Shown: piece by piece, positions 11,899 to 24,104 of the stretch
Layout: each line of letters begins with the position of its first letter
Numbering within the stretch: the stretch's first letter is position 1
Assembly (NCBI GenBank): GCA_014607495.2
Contig: CP053167.1
Coordinates: 10,106,001 to 10,170,000, forward strand
DNA: 64,000 nt
Source: Carposina sasakii
Taxonomy: Eukaryota > Arthropoda > Insecta > Lepidoptera > Carposinidae
Reading direction: 5' to 3'
The notes under the pieces: generated by a model
What the model was told of the DNA's origin: nothing
Seen by the model: the letters and a program-made list of their open reading frames with translations, nothing else
Databases searched by the model: none
Program-made: the position numbers and the translations under genes

Positions 11899-13040
11899 CT
11901 GAAACAACAAGGGGAACGTTAATCACAAGATTAACTAAACAATAGTCCGGGGAAAATACAATGGGTCTGGTTATCGTATCTGTGTTCGCATTTGATCAAC
12001 AGCCAGATGTGGTTTATGGCAGATCTGACCTAATTATGAGGTCGACTGACTCTGATAACTGGGCGATGGAACTAAGGTACGTAATAAATCAATTACGAGT
12101 ACGGTCATTATAGGCTGGACAAACTAGACATATTAGGAACTAATAAATCTAGTCATATGTAAATTCTCCAACACTTTAATGGTAATTTAAACGTTTTAGA
12201 CGATAAAATGAAATCTAGAATTCTGAATATTTAATTTGAAAAGTTTTCAATTACTCTTTAAAAATTGTTTTAAACTCAAGTTTAAAATACAAGCTCAAAG
12301 TAACTCAAACTTATATTCTGCTCTTTATTTAAACATATTACTTTAAATTACAAATAGACATAATGCAAATAATTATATGATTTGAAGCGGACCATTAATC
12401 GGACCTTAATTATTCAACGTAGTCTAATATAGAGCAAAAAGCTGCTTCAATTAAATTGTTTGACAAATTTGCAGTACTAATGAAGTTGTACACTCGTTAT
12501 GTTATCATTACGTTGTGAAAATACTTATACAACTAAATAAGTCGGGCATTCTCTCAGCTAGCAACTTATCACTGATCATTTGCATCAGCTAAGCGTTACA
12601 TTGTAAAGTATACAATTTTTATTTGTATTTGAGCCATAAATTGAAAACTGAAAACTTATATTTTCAATTCATAAAAGATTTTAAATTAAATTTCTACGTC
12701 ATAGTTTATTCATTTCAATAGAAACACACAATAGAATTTAAAAGCTCGACATTTATAGGTATTAATGTATTATGTATACAAGTTTCTTTGTGTTCATTGA
12801 AAGCTTTTACTTTTGGAAATATAATAATGGAACAAAAATATATTATTAACTATAATAGTATAATAGAAGTTCGATTTTTGTTTCAATTAATCCTAATATA
12901 TAATATTTTGATATTGTACAATGTAATACCATTGAGGTATATAATTCTTTATTTTAATCAGAAGGCGGTGAAAATGTTTCTTTTTGAAGCTTTAATCTTA
13001 AAATTCAGGAACAGATGATAATCTTATCCATATACATATA
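11899..13040. other. AT-rich noncoding, probable intron of the Kekkon-type gene
   Basis: Upstream of the acceptor on the minus strand. No coding frame with convincing content. A short piece at about 12541-12605 belongs to repeat family G (phrases such as GCAACTTATCACTGATCATTT). The rest looks unique. Confidence 0.4.
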
Positions 13041-13048
13041 GGGGTATA

Positions 13049-13240
13049 CAAGGTGTTAGCGACAGCCAGGCAAATATTCATAATTATACCATAATTCTAA
13101 AGCGAAAGTTACAGCAATTTTTTTACAGGAAAATTCAGATTTTTTAAAGAACCAAATAGTGTAGGTATCTTGTTTAACCAAACTTCATTTTAAAAAAATA
13201 TACTTTTTATCAACGTGACTCCGTGTGATCTAATTCGTTT
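13049..13240. mobile_element. MITE family B, left end only
   Basis: CAAGGTGTTAGCGACAGCCA after a TA, continuing with GGCAAATATT. The matching right end was not found, so the 3' limit is a guess. Confidence 0.5.
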
Positions 13241-13467
13241 TAAGTTAAAAGGAACGCAGCTAGCTGTATAAATTAAAAATTATTTCAGAACCTTAGGTAT
13301 ATTTTTATTAAAATTTTAGTAATTAATAGCATTTTGTTTATACTACTACTGTTTATACAATACTGGTCAAAAGATAACAAAATTGGGTTAACGTTTATCT
13401 AAATTTATGTGTCCTCATAAAAAAAATGAAAAATTTTTATGCTTCGACCAATTTTCTTATCACAAAG

Positions 13468-13520
13468 CCGGCCGATTTCAAGCTGTATTTGTCAACCAAA
13501 TACAGCCTGAAATTGGCCGG
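13468..13520. repeat. Hairpin, 24-bp arms and 5-nt loop
   Basis: The left arm starts CCGGCCGATTTC and the right arm ends AATTGGCCGG. Two of 24 positions differ. The loop is TCAAC. Confidence 0.75.
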
Positions 13521-14127
13521 GAACTACCCTTTCAGATTAGGTCGATTAATAGCTTTAAGGGTGGTGTGACTACCCCTTTTGAGTATTATAATTATCATGA
13601 AATATCATATCTATATATCAATAATCAGAGATGACCTAAGAGAAGATATGATAAAATATAATAGAAAAATCAGGCAATATTAGTTTAGATTAAGGAAGAA
13701 ATGATTAGAATAAATAAATAAATAATGGATAATGAAGACATTAGAACGAGAGCAATTTTTTATAAGGATTTTGTTTTAATGATAATAAATTAAAACAAAG
13801 TACGAGTATGTACAAAATTACGCTCGAATATAATCAAAAAAGGCCTAGAATCAAATTATCGTTATAGCATCACCTGCCCCAAAAAGTAATGCGTCCAACA
13901 CCCTGTTTAACTTGATCAAAGATATAGATATGTCATGTCGACAAATACAGGGTGCATGTTCGGGCACCCGTTGCAGATTACAGCGATTAATGTCCGAAGG
14001 GGTTGTTTGTCTTGAGTACCTCCCTCCCCTCAAACGGAAATTTATACGACTTGGAATGATGAATGGATGATGGATGATGTCCGGTACATTAGAATGATGT
14101 CTCTCATTACATAGGTCATACATAATA

Positions 14128-14501
14128 CAGGATGATTTTTGGTCGTCAACGTTCCCGAAAACTACGGAATCTCCTCATCATCACGATCATTTTTCTCCAT
14201 GGAAGCATACCTGGGAAGTGTCTGGTTTCCAAAATATTAGGGTCCGAAGTTGAGTAAATAGACTGCGTTTTTCTGCATAAATGCACATAGACGCGCGTAG
14301 CAGGATTTTTTCACGAAAAATAATTAATATCTGTCTATAAAAAAACTAACATAAACACTAGACACTATAAATTTCGCACGATCAAGGAATTTAAAATTAA
14401 AAAAAAAAAAAAATTCCCAGCATATTTTTTGGCATAAACTTATTTTATTTCATGTATAGAATACGTACCCTTCGTTAAAGGTGGCCACAAAAAAACACCT
14501 G
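14128..14501. mobile_element. MITE family A, full length
   Basis: TA-flanked, starts CAGGATGATTTTTGGTCGTC and ends AAAAAAACACCTG. Same internal order as the copy at 7298. Confidence 0.82.
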
Positions 14502-14534
14502 TATATGGTATTTAAAATATTCGTTATATTTAAA

Positions 14535-14640
14535 CCACATAGGTGGCTCACCTCTTACCACGTGGGACTTAATAGGCTAACAGGTGTAAAGTGGGTGTGT
14601 AATTTGCACACATCTTTGGGGGCTATGTATGTTAAACCGC
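14535..14640. mobile_element. Repeat family F, inverted fragment
   Basis: GGTGGCTCACCTCTTACCAC, GTGGGACTTAATAGGCTAAC and AAGTGGGTGTGTAATTTGCA are the family-F landmarks reversed. Confidence 0.45.
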
Positions 14641-14810
14641 CTAAATGTTTTCTTAAATCTGTAACCACTATGATTATGAGAAAATAAAGAATTATCTTCA
14701 CTTACAATAATGAAGTCAGTGACATTATTATTTGATACATTTATTATTAGGTGCTTTTTAACTTCCATGTAAGCCTTAGTAACTTCGAAACTTAACATTT
14801 ATTTTATTAA

Positions 14811-14910
14811 GGGCTGATTTTTCCAGACTTCAGATAGTCTATCTGAAGAATACAGACAACATTAACCTTATTTTTCGAATAGGCTATCAGACATTTGGAA
14901 AAATCGGCCT
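14811..14910. mobile_element. 100-bp foldback MITE at a TTAA site
   Basis: The left arm GGGCTGATTTTTCCAGACTT is inverted at the right (ACATTTGGAAAAATCGGCCT). TTAA precedes it and TTAG follows, suggesting a TTAA duplication with one change, as in piggyBac-type elements. Confidence 0.6.
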
Positions 14911-15184
14911 TTAGTTTATTGAAAATCCGAGAGCCTTCCATACTAACACGCCGTATTGTCTGTCAGTCTCTCACAAGCACTGTAAGCGTGTCATCGATAC
15001 CGCTGTGTCACGATCGACCTGTCATCTAATACCCGTTCCGGTGTCGATAGACGTTCATGGATATACTAGTTGAATATCTGAACTTGTGTATTATTACACT
15101 TAAGTCAAATGGTCTTTTAGGCAATGCATTTTCATATTTTTTTTTGGCGAGGTTAAATAAAATAATATTAGCAAGATATTATTT

Positions 15185-15992
15185 TCTATACTAATATTAT
15201 AAAGAGGAAAACTTTGTTTGTTTGGTTGTAATGAATAGGCTCCGAAACTACTGGACCGATTTCAAAAATTCTTTCACCGTTAGAATCCTTATTGGACCTG
15301 GATGAACATAGGCTATAAGAATTTCCCGATATTCCCACGGGAAGGCGACCAACGGGAATTTAATATTTTTTACGAAAACCGCTATACATATGAAGCTGAA
15401 ATCGGGCATATATGTTCATTGGGGACAACGAGGAAGGACTAAAAACGGATTTCCCGAAATTCCCACGGGAAGGGGACTAACGGGAATTCATAATTTTTAC
15501 GAGAACCGCTATACATATGAAGCTGAAATCGGGCATATATGTTCATTGGGGACAACGAGGAAGGACTAAAAACGGATTTCCCGAAATTCCCAAGGGAAGG
15601 GGACAAATGGGAATTCAAACGGATTTCCCGATATTCCCACGGGAAGGGGACAAACGGGAATTCATTTTTTTTACGACAACTGCGATACATATGAATTTGA
15701 AATTGGACCTGTATGTTCATTAGGGACTGCGAGGGAGCACTAAGAACGGATTTCCCGAAATTCCTATGGGAAGGGGAGTTACGGGAATTTAATTTTTTTA
15801 CGAAAACAGCTATTTATACGAAGCTGAAATCGGATTAGGGCTACAAGGAAGCTCTAAGAACGGATTTCCCGAAATTCCCACGGGAAGGGGACCAACGGGA
15901 GTTCCAAATTTAAACGAAAACCGCTGTACCTACATATAAAGTTGTATCTATGTATTGATATGTACCGAAGCGAAGCGAGGGCGGGCCACTAG
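15185..15992 (+). mobile_element. Non-autonomous Helitron with internal tandem repeats
   Basis: Starts TCTATACTAATATTATAAAG and ends GAAGCGAGGGCGGGCCACTAG followed by T. These are ends I recognise from short lepidopteran Helitrons. No inverted ends and no target duplication are expected or seen. The interior (15310-15930) is built from repeated CGGATTTCCCGAAATTCCCA units. Confidence 0.78.
15310..15930 (+). repeat. Tandem repeat array, 127-bp unit with variants
   Basis: The phrase AGCTGAAATCGGGCATATAT occurs at 15394 and 15521, a 127-bp period. Later units (about 15694 and 15819) are diverged or altered in length. Each unit contains a CCCACGGGAAGGGGA block. About five units in all, inside the Helitron. 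Confidence 0.75.
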
Positions 15993-16250
15993 TATTTAAT
16001 ATAATATCACAAGTTAATCTAAATTATATCGAAACGAAAAAATATTAACGTTTAAAAAAGAAATAATAAAAATTTGGGCAAATAGTGAATGATGTAGTCC
16101 TAGTGACGTAGTTTAGCTTTAAATGTTGCCTTAAAAATTAATTCGCAAAAATATTTTTAGTCCCTCCTTAATTCCTTGAGCTATTATATTTTTATTTTCC
16201 ACTTTAAAAAAATTACCACGATAAGCATGTAAAACATAATGTGAAAGCTA

Positions 16251-16478
16251 GAGAATATTCACACACTACACAACACATTAACTTAATCTCACATTAAGAT
16301 CCCTAAGGTCTTGTGTCGTGGGTACTAAGCAACGGTGTATAAATACATAGATAAGTATAGAAACATCCATGACTCGAAAAAAACCTCGATATTCATCATA
16401 TCAATGTTTGCACCTACCGGGATTCGAACCCAGGATCTATGGCGTCGCAAGTACCTCCTAGACCAATCGGCCGTTGAA
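16251..16478 (-). mobile_element. tRNA-related SINE, same family as 21589-21828
   Basis: Minus strand: CGGCCGATTGGTCTAGGAGG, B box GGTTCGAATCCC, then CATTGATATGATGAATATCG and the shared tail. The 70-residue plus-strand frame crossing it is spurious. Confidence 0.78.
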
Positions 16479-16938
16479 ATATATTGTCATGTTCAATACG
16501 TAATGTATATTGCTGTCAATGTCTACTTTTCCAGCGAATACGAATAGCTACATATGTTACGCTTTTATTGCTTTAGATTGCTGCTTACAGATCATTTTAA
16601 TTCATAATACTGAAATAATTTATTCCACTTTATAATAACTTGTTCCTAATCAACATGTTTCATTTTTTTTTCATTTTCAGATTTCAGATAAATTCTCGAC
16701 TAAATAATACTTTGCAGCCAGTGTATTGTGCTAATACAGATTTTCACTAACAAGGTTGAACTAAGTGACCACTTAAGTAAAGAGACGCTAGCGTTACTTA
16801 GTTACCTCTCTCAGTCAATATGCAAACACTCTGTTTGCTATAACATAGTTGAATTAATAGTACCTACTGATATAGTAGAAACCGCAATCGACCAGCATAC
16901 TGCATATCAAACGCCGCAAGTGGAACTGAAATCAAAGG

Positions 16939-17160
16939 GAGCATAACCACATATCGATGCAAGCCCTGGATTGGAACCCCCAATGGAAGTGTAAGCGTGG
17001 CCGTCCTAAGCAGACCTGGCGGCGTACGGTCATTGCAGAGGCGAAGAAAGTAGACAAGACCTGGAGCGAAATAAAACGCGAAACTCAGAGCCGAACGGGA
17101 TCACAGAGATCTGTGGAGGCCTCTGCTCTATCTAGGGGACACAGGAACATAAGTCAAGTC
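16939..17160 (+). mobile_element. LINE reverse transcriptase C-terminal fragment
   Basis: Reads ALDWNPQWKCKRGRPKQTWR, then RTVIAEAKKVDKTWSEIK and a final SVEASALS. The GRPKQTWRR signature is typical of the end of non-LTR retrotransposon ORF2 proteins. Confidence 0.7.
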
Positions 17161-17252
17161 ACCGCGTACATAGTAGAAACCGCGATCGACGAGCATATCA
17201 AACGCCGCAAGTGGAAATGAATAGTCCCCATACTCCAAGGGAGAATAACCAC

Positions 17253-17590
17253 TTACCACTAGCCCTGGACTGGAATTCCTAAGGTAAATGTAAACGTGGT
17301 TGCCCTAAGCCAGGAGGGGTTCCCAAACTATTTTTTCTCATAGACCACTTTAATAGGTAACTTGGTTAAATTGGTTCTGACAGACCACTACAAAAATACA
17401 TAGACTAACAATAATTATTTTTCACGCCAACGTAAACCCCTGTCGAGTCTCCCGTGGATCCCTGTGGGTCGACTCGAACCACTTTGAGAATCCCTGCCCT
17501 AAGCAGATCTGGTGGCGGACTATAATCGAAGAGGGAAATCGTAGGAAAGACCTGAAGCCAAAACCTGACTGCGTAAAAATTTTGAGCCAG
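17253..17590 (+). mobile_element. Second LINE C-terminal fragment, split by a hAT MITE
   Basis: CCCTGGACTGGAATTCC and GTAAACGTGGTTGCCCTAAG lie before the MITE, CAGATCTGGTGGCGGAC after it. It is a diverged tandem neighbour of the fragment at 16939. Confidence 0.65.
17311..17496. mobile_element. Short hAT-type MITE with perfect 8-bp target duplication
   Basis: 186 bp starting CAGGAGGGGTTCCCAAACT and ending ACTTTGAGAATCCCTG, which are imperfect inverted ends of hAT type. CCCTAAGC is duplicated at 17303-17310 and 17497-17504. It splits a LINE fragment. Confidence 0.85.
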
Positions 17591-18468
17591 TGTTGCTATC
17601 AGGACTCTGCTCTAGAATGTGCGAAAAATATTCAAATAAACATACATCCACTCGGAAATATAACCATCCAGTTTCGGCAGTCGGGAAAAAAATAGGATAC
17701 ATCTAATTCACTTACTTATTTATTAGAACATATGCTTCTATTTATCCCAGGATAAATTTGGGTTTATCTGGAAATTGGCTATGATTATGGAACTGATTAG
17801 ATTTTAAACAAGATTTAGAAAATTATTAGTCAGAGATATTGGTACGCTTATCTTTTTTATCTTCCCTTTAACATGTATTTTTGTATGCGGGGATAAAGGG
17901 TATTTAGACCAAATTAGACTGCATAAAAAGAACCGAAGTGACCGCATATTCTTCATTATAAGATTGTAATTTATATATGCTCCTTTATCATTAAATAGAC
18001 TTTCAATAAAAGTAGAATTGTTGTTGCCTGTCTGCCACATAGACCTTTTTAACAATCGACCTTCGTTTCATATAATACACCTCCATATGCCAAAGACTTA
18101 TAAATTACTAGATAAGAAAGAACGATTAATGGTCAAAGGGGTTGTTCGTCTTGTCCATTTGTTCCGGTCACTTAGATTTATCTGGGGAAGGGAGACAGAA
18201 TGACGAATAGCATTGGGATGGACTGAGAGCGTAGATTTAGTAGGTAAGTGTTTTTACTTGTCGAACTATCTATTATGTTGATGCTATTGTGGCAAAGGTC
18301 GTGAACTTTCACCTGAATATTTTTTTGGGAACCTCTTTGGTTCAGAGATGGAATATTAGTAAATTGTTATTTTTGTAAAGAAACTTTAGAGCTAACAGTA
18401 CTTCTCATTATATATATTTTTTAAAATACTTTTGTGGTACCTTAAAGATTCAAATATATTATACATAC

Positions 18469-18622
18469 ATAATAATCACGCCTCTTTCCCGGAGGGGTAG
18501 GCAGAGATCACGGATCTCCATTTGCTACGATCCTGACACACCTCTTTCGCTTCATCTACTTTCATGATATTCTTCATGCACGCTCGTCGGTTTAGGGTGC
18601 TCTTGACCTGATCTTTCTTTAG
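18469..18622 (-). mobile_element. LINE 3' end, family V
   Basis: Minus-strand reading encodes KVDEAKEVCQDRSKWRSVI then SAYPSGKEA and a stop, the end of a LINE ORF2, followed by an AT-rich tail. Confidence 0.65.
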
Positions 18623-18889
18623 AAAATATATTATATGAGCAAAAAACCTAATTCTACACTAATGACCAATTATAGGATACAAGATAAAATCACATCTAAA
18701 AACGTGTATATGGAATCAAATTAGTAGTTCATAAATATAGATCATATAGGATACCTACCTACGAGTATATCAGAAATTATTGCTAAACTAAAACCATATA
18801 ATTTTAACATTTTCTTAACATTAATTAATATTTAGTTGCATGCCACATTTTTACGCGAACCATGTCTCTGATTCAGATCAATTAAAATT

Positions 18890-19033
18890 TAGTTTTTCAG
18901 TTATTATCTAAGGCTTACTTAAACGAACAACACTACTTATTTCCTGAATTTTTTTTATGTCGGAAAATTTTGGAATTCTCGTCTGAAAATGGTCTGAAGT
19001 CTCGCTATATCAATATTTGCCTGGCTGTCACAA
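18890..19033. mobile_element. MITE family B, truncated right half
   Basis: Carries the internal CAGTTATTATCTAAGG block, TCGGAAAATTTTGGAATT, and the end TTGCCTGGCTGTCACAAAC. The terminal CACCCTG is missing. Confidence 0.6.
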
Positions 19034-19052
19034 ACTACTACTAGTAGTTATT

Positions 19053-19277
19053 ACCCCATGACTGCCCGTGGGTATCGTACGGGGCGATTAAGGGTTCCCG
19101 GGAGGTGGGCAGCAGCGCCTCCCGTGTTGACAACATAGTCCAAAATACAATCTGCGGTCACCAACCCGTCTGCCCAGCGTGGTGACTATGGGCAAATACC
19201 CCTCATAGCAGTCTTGTAGCGTGCCCTGGGGGAGGCCTACGTCCAGCAGTGGACTGCGATAGGCTGATGATGATGAC
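19053..19277 (+). mobile_element. Family R repeat (RTE-like 3' end), plus strand
   Basis: GTGGGTATCGTACGGGGCG to GTCCAGCAGTGGACTGCGAT and AGGCTGATGATGATGA. The last coding phrase resembles GEAYVQQWTAIG, and the TGA-rich tail is as in RTE-type LINEs. Confidence 0.68.
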
Positions 19278-19320
19278 CATGTTTTGAGTAAACAAATAAT
19301 AATTTTCATTTTTCATTTTC

Positions 19321-19445
19321 ATCTAGCCCCGCCATACTAAACGTAGCTGTAGGATATCGTTCGTGACCATGCAGTTCTGACTACCTCATTTTGGGTATAC
19401 AGCCGTGCATGCAAGCTCTAAACGTGCATGGCGTCTATCACTCTA
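19321..19445. mobile_element. Repeat family G fragment
   Basis: CCATACTAAACGTAGCTGTA and GCAGTTCTGACTACCTCATT, then GGGTATACAGCCGTG. Confidence 0.4.
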
Positions 19446-19460
19446 AATTCGGTTACTATA

Positions 19461-19724
19461 CAGAATGTTTGTAACAGACAGGCAAATATTAATATTGTGA
19501 GACTTCAGACCATGTCTCATTCTCAGTCGAGAAAACCACTGAACATTTTCGCAGGAAAATTCCAAAATTTTCCGACTTTAAAAAATAATTCAGGAAATAA
19601 ATAGTCTTTAATTATTCGTTTAAGTAATCCTTAGATAATGACTGAAAAATTAAATTTTAACCTATGGATGATTATAAAAAAAAGTTATTTCAGTATTTGC
19701 CTGGCGGCTGTCACACACACCCTG
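19461..19724. mobile_element. MITE family B, short full-length variant
   Basis: TA, then CAGAATGTTTGTAACAGACA, to CTGTCACACACACCCTG, then TA, at 264 bp. Both arms of the family are present, but the centre is shorter than in the copies at 5859 and 20871. Confidence 0.78.
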
Positions 19725-20277
19725 TAACACCACAACCTCTATATTCAGATATCGCTGTAATCCGGACGTATTAATGTCGAGTTCGGTCGTAGCCGGATAA
19801 TGGACCAGAGTATTTTAACCTCTACGAGTATGTTTTTGCGAACATAATATAATTCAATATCTACCACAGTGTCGCTTAGCCCTTTATTATTATTATTTAG
19901 CCCGATATTATTGTAATAAAGGTAAGCAGAGATATAAATAATTATAATACAACTTTTGTTCTCCTTTATTTCAGTCGATAAGTAAGTACCTAAACTTGTC
20001 TGAGAAATAAAAAGAACTGAATCCTAAAAAACCTATAACAATCTTCAGTGTCGATGTCGAGTGATATTATACGAGAATATTACCCATTTTATGTTACCGC
20101 TGTTAAAATTTTATCTTCCAATGTCCAACTAAATCTGATATGACAATCATAATATCAAAGTTGTACAATAAATGACAAGCGGTGACATTGCGGCTTAGCG
20201 CAATCTTACCTTGGTCGGACAGATTTAATATTGAAGTTAGTTGAAAAGTTGTATGGCTACTATTAATACGATCAATA

Positions 20278-20637
20278 CATGATGATTTTTGCACGTCAAC
20301 GTTCCCGAAAACTACGAAATCTCCTCATCATCATGATCATTTTTCTCCATGGAAGCATACCTGGGAAGTGGCAAGTTCCCAAGATATTAGGGTCCAAAGT
20401 TGAGTAAATAGACTGCGTTTTTCTGTATAAATGCACATAGATGCGCGTAGCTAGATCTTATCACGAGAAATCTATATCTGTCTATGATAAAACTAGTATA
20501 AACACTGGACACTATAAATTTGGCCAGATCAAGAAATAAAAAATATAAAACATTATTTCCCAGCATTTTTTTGCCATAAACTTACTTTATTTGATGTATA
20601 GAGTACGCATTCTTCGTTAAGGGCGGCAACGAAAAAT
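20278..20637. mobile_element. MITE family A, right end degraded
   Basis: Starts CATGATGATTTTTGCACGTC after a TA. The right side reads GGGCGGCAACGAAAAA but lacks the final CACCCTG. Confidence 0.7.
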
Positions 20638-20800
20638 TGAGGTTATTTTTCATATTCATCATTTTTATACGCCAAATGTTTATTGTATTATTTATTGTAT
20701 TATAAGTATTATAATTATTGTATTATTCTCAATTGATTTGATAATTGCGTAACGTATGGAGGTACAACCGTTTCGTAAGATAATCGTACACATAGAGGTG

Positions 20801-20842
20801 ATTGCAGTCCACTGCTGGACGTAGGCCTCCTCCAGGGCACAT
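20801..20842 (-). mobile_element. Family R 3' terminal scrap
   Basis: Only TTGCAGTCCACTGCTGGACG and TAGGCCTCCTCCAGGGCAC remain. Confidence 0.55.
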
Positions 20843-20870
20843 CACAAGTTAAATTTGTCTTCGACGTATA

Positions 20871-21295
20871 CAGGGTGTAGGTGACAGCCAGGCAAATACT
20901 GAAATGCTGAACAAGTACCATTGTGTTGAGCGATACGCAGGAAATGAATTTTTGATTTGATTATCAGTAATTTTTGCTCTCCGCGCCAATTGTATCGGAC
21001 GATCATGTGACTAATTAAATGGGCTTATTGATTATTGTGTGATACATTACTGTTTTTTGGACCACTTGTGACTCTCCATAGGGTTGATCAGTTATTTGAA
21101 CCTTTTTGCGACCAACTTCTTTATAAACGCATTTTGGTTAAAATAAAATAAAATAAAACAATTTTTCTTCTGAAAATATGAAAAAAAAACGGAAAATTTT
21201 GGAATTTTCCTGCGAAAATTTTCAGTATATTCCGCCTCAGAATCATGGTCTGAAGTCATGGTATCAATATTTGCATAGCTGACACAAACATTCTG
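20871..21295. mobile_element. MITE family B, full length
   Basis: TA, CAGGGTGTAGGTGACAGCC, through to ATAGCTGACACAAACATTCTG, TA. Its left 250 bp are the best reference for the right half of the interrupted copy near 34.6-34.9 kb. Confidence 0.8.
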
Positions 21296-21379
21296 TATAT
21301 TGTATGGTCACATAGTCACATGCTTTTAAACAAAAAAAATACCATAACAAAGAACACCTTAGACAAAAGTAAATACGAG

Positions 21380-21895
21380 TATAGGGTGTATTGCTATGCA
21401 TTTTGTTTGCCGAAATGCACGACGCGTGTGAGAAACATTTTCCATGAAAAAAGATTAACATTTCCTATCAAAAAGCCAACGAAAACACTAGAGAGTAATG
21501 TATGTTCATTATGCACGATGTACCTAAGTCGAAATATTTTATTGAAAAGTCAAAAGCGATTCTCTGCATTTTTTTTGGCATAAAGTTATAAATATTCACA
21601 CGCTACACAACACATTAACTTAGTCCCACATTAAGATCCCTAAGGTCTTGTGTCGTGGGTACTAAGCAACGGTATATTCATAGATACGAGTAAGTATAGA
21701 AACATCCATGACTCGGAAGCAAACATCGATATTCATCATATCAATGTTTGCACCTACCGGGATTCGAACCCAGGACACATGGCGTCGCAGGCAGAGTCAC
21801 TCACTATCTACTAGACCAATCGGCCGTCAAAGTTACTTTATTTGTTGTATAAAGTATGTGCCCCTCTTAAATGATGGCAACGAAAAAACACTCTG
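21380..21895. mobile_element. Diverged MITE family A interrupted by a SINE
   Basis: AGGGTGTATT..., GCACGACGCGTGTGAGAAAC and TTTTTTTTGGCATAAAGTTA precede the SINE at 21589-21828. The family resumes with ACTTTATTTGTTGTATAAAG and ends CGAAAAAACACTCTG, TA. Confidence 0.6.
21589..21828 (-). mobile_element. tRNA-related SINE with 7-bp target duplication
   Basis: On the minus strand it starts GACGGCCGATTGGTCTAGT, carries the pol III B box GGTTCGAATCCC, and runs to TGTAGCGTGTGAATATTTA. AAAGTTA flanks both ends (21582-21588 and 21829-21835). It is inserted in a diverged MITE family A. Confidence 0.82.
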
Positions 21896-24104
21896 TAATA
21901 CTCGAATTTTCTGGCATCACCTTTAAAGAGTACAGTAATAGTGGCCAAAGAGTTTCACAGTTGCTATTAGGGTCTTTTATCGCTTCTCTCACGAACCACT
22001 GGCATAATAATTTCAGCCGCAAAATGGAGCCATTAGAAAAGTTTTGTTGGAAGTTTTTATAGTTCTTAGGTATTTGTTATATAGGTATAGCTATTTATAA
22101 GATGCCCCATACTAACGTAATACTACTTAACAACCCGCTCTTGCCTCAGTTAGGTATTTGTTTTTGTGTGTCGTTGACATGACCGACATAGTTTATGTAA
22201 AACATATACTAGTCATTATTCATGTATCATGTGGGAACTATTTATCCCATAATTCACAGATAAACGGATAAAATTTATTATTGTACTACTCATAATACAC
22301 GTGTATATAAATACAAAAGCTTTTTATGCAATTTTCTACTAACTCACAAGGTTAATTAAGAAAACATATTATACAATATGTTCTAGATCAGGGTTTTTAT
22401 TCTGCATTATATAGGTACTATCCAAACAACTGTGTGAACATACAAAAATTAACACAAGTTATTTTAAAAAATCTGCTGAAAGTGTATCCAGATCAGCGTA
22501 AAGCCGCAGGCCAAGCCAGATAGATGGGGAACTTTAAACCAATATTTATTTACACAACTTTCTTTATGTCAAGAACTAGAGTTGAATGAAATGAAAAGGC
22601 CAATTTATTTTATAAGTTTTAAGTACTTAATTAAATTTCTAAAATAAGAGTTAATGTTGATTCCCTGAAGAGACCAGGTGCAGAATGCTGTTGCGGTTTG
22701 CGTGTTGAGGCGGAGTGAGCTTAATTGCTTGCTGAATTTGATGTCTTTGCCACCCGGAGGGAAACACTAAATTGGAGAGAATGTAGGGCGTTGTTGTAGG
22801 GAGGAAACCTCAGAGAGAAGCGGGACGGGCAGTAAAATTGATATTAAAAGAGATTCAAAATTCAATTGCAAATATGAACCTATAATTTCAATAGTAAATA
22901 GGCAAATAGAAAAGCGGCAGCAACGTCCCTGCTGTTATGTAAGCAATGCGAGTTATATAAGCGCTCTTTGTAATCGTTCAGTTTTTGTTTTCGTATTGCT
23001 TTTTAGGAAAGCAAAAGAAAGGCCGCAACCGAGAAAATGTTTGGAATAAAACTCTATCTTCAAAACCACTTTCTTCAAACTAGTTCGAAAATTCACAACG
23101 AAATTTCTAAGCTCGGAAACAGGTTCTGAATAAGATACAATAAAATCCGCTTCCGAATCTTCTCACCCATTCTAAGAAAGCGAGAAAGGCATTTAAAATT
23201 AAACTCGTTAGAACACATAACAAAACCAAACAGAACTATACTTCCCTAACTTTCTTTACCAAATGGCGCGTAAATTTCAAGCTTTACCCCGGAAAGTTGG
23301 CAATAGTTACCCCAGAGCTACCCCAACTTCCCGCGAGTTAAGCATTCACAGGAACTGCAGTTATTGCAATGTGCACTCGCAAAAAATATAAAAGTTCACC
23401 TTTAAATCTGTACAAGAAACGTTCTATTTACCTATACCAACGCAGATTGCTTATAATATTTACTGAATATCACGTTATAATCAATGAGACGCACGTAGAT
23501 ACAAAGTAAAAGAACATACATACATACATACCGTTGTTCAATGTGTATTCATATTGGTGGTTAACGTGGAGCTTAACGATAATATTCGAAGTGGTAACTT
23601 TTCCCTCTTTTTTGAATAAGGCCTATTCTTCAATGGTTGAGTATAATTAAAGTTTGCGAAAAGGGAGCATTAGATAAGAAAATCACATTGTATAAAATAG
23701 AACACTATTTATGGAGTAAAAAACACTAAAATGTCCTTGTAAATCTAAATTTTAATTAACAATTAAGGTAATGCTCCTCATTGAGATCGGTTTAAGAATT
23801 CGCCGTCAGGCATATTGTGCTTGGGGCTTAGCGAAAAAACTCGACTTAAATGGGATGAAATAAAAGAATTTGTAAACAACAGTTAAAACTTGAGAAACGC
23901 TGTTTATCTAAATGATTATTTTGTGAAAAACGGCTCTGTTAAATAGGTAGGTATTTTAAAATAAAAGAAAAGCATTGGCTAATAGTTAATTGACTAGTAA
24001 ATGATGTGGGATGTTCAGAAATTCCTGTTTTTATGACATTTAGGTACTTTTATATTGTGTGTTCACTTTTCCCAAAGGAAACAAAATTAATAAATTGTGT
24101 TTAT
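21896..24104. other. Mostly unique noncoding
   Basis: The first part is AT-rich. At 22660-23340 GC content rises (GAGGCGGAGTGAGC, CGGGACGGGCAG, CCCCGGAAAGTTGGC). No coding frame or repeat was recognised. Confidence 0.35.

Noticed and set aside
11517..11945. Further frames of 76-90 residues around the Kekkon start, both strands
   Set aside because: They are out-of-frame shadows of the LRR region or its 5' end.
13886..13960. Short TIR element bounded by ACACCCTGT and ACAGGGTG
   Set aside because: Only 9-10 bp are inverted, there is no TA pair at both sides, and no second copy was found in the window.
16957..17220. Host protein of 87 residues
   Set aside because: The GRPKQTWRR signature marks it as a LINE ORF2 remnant.
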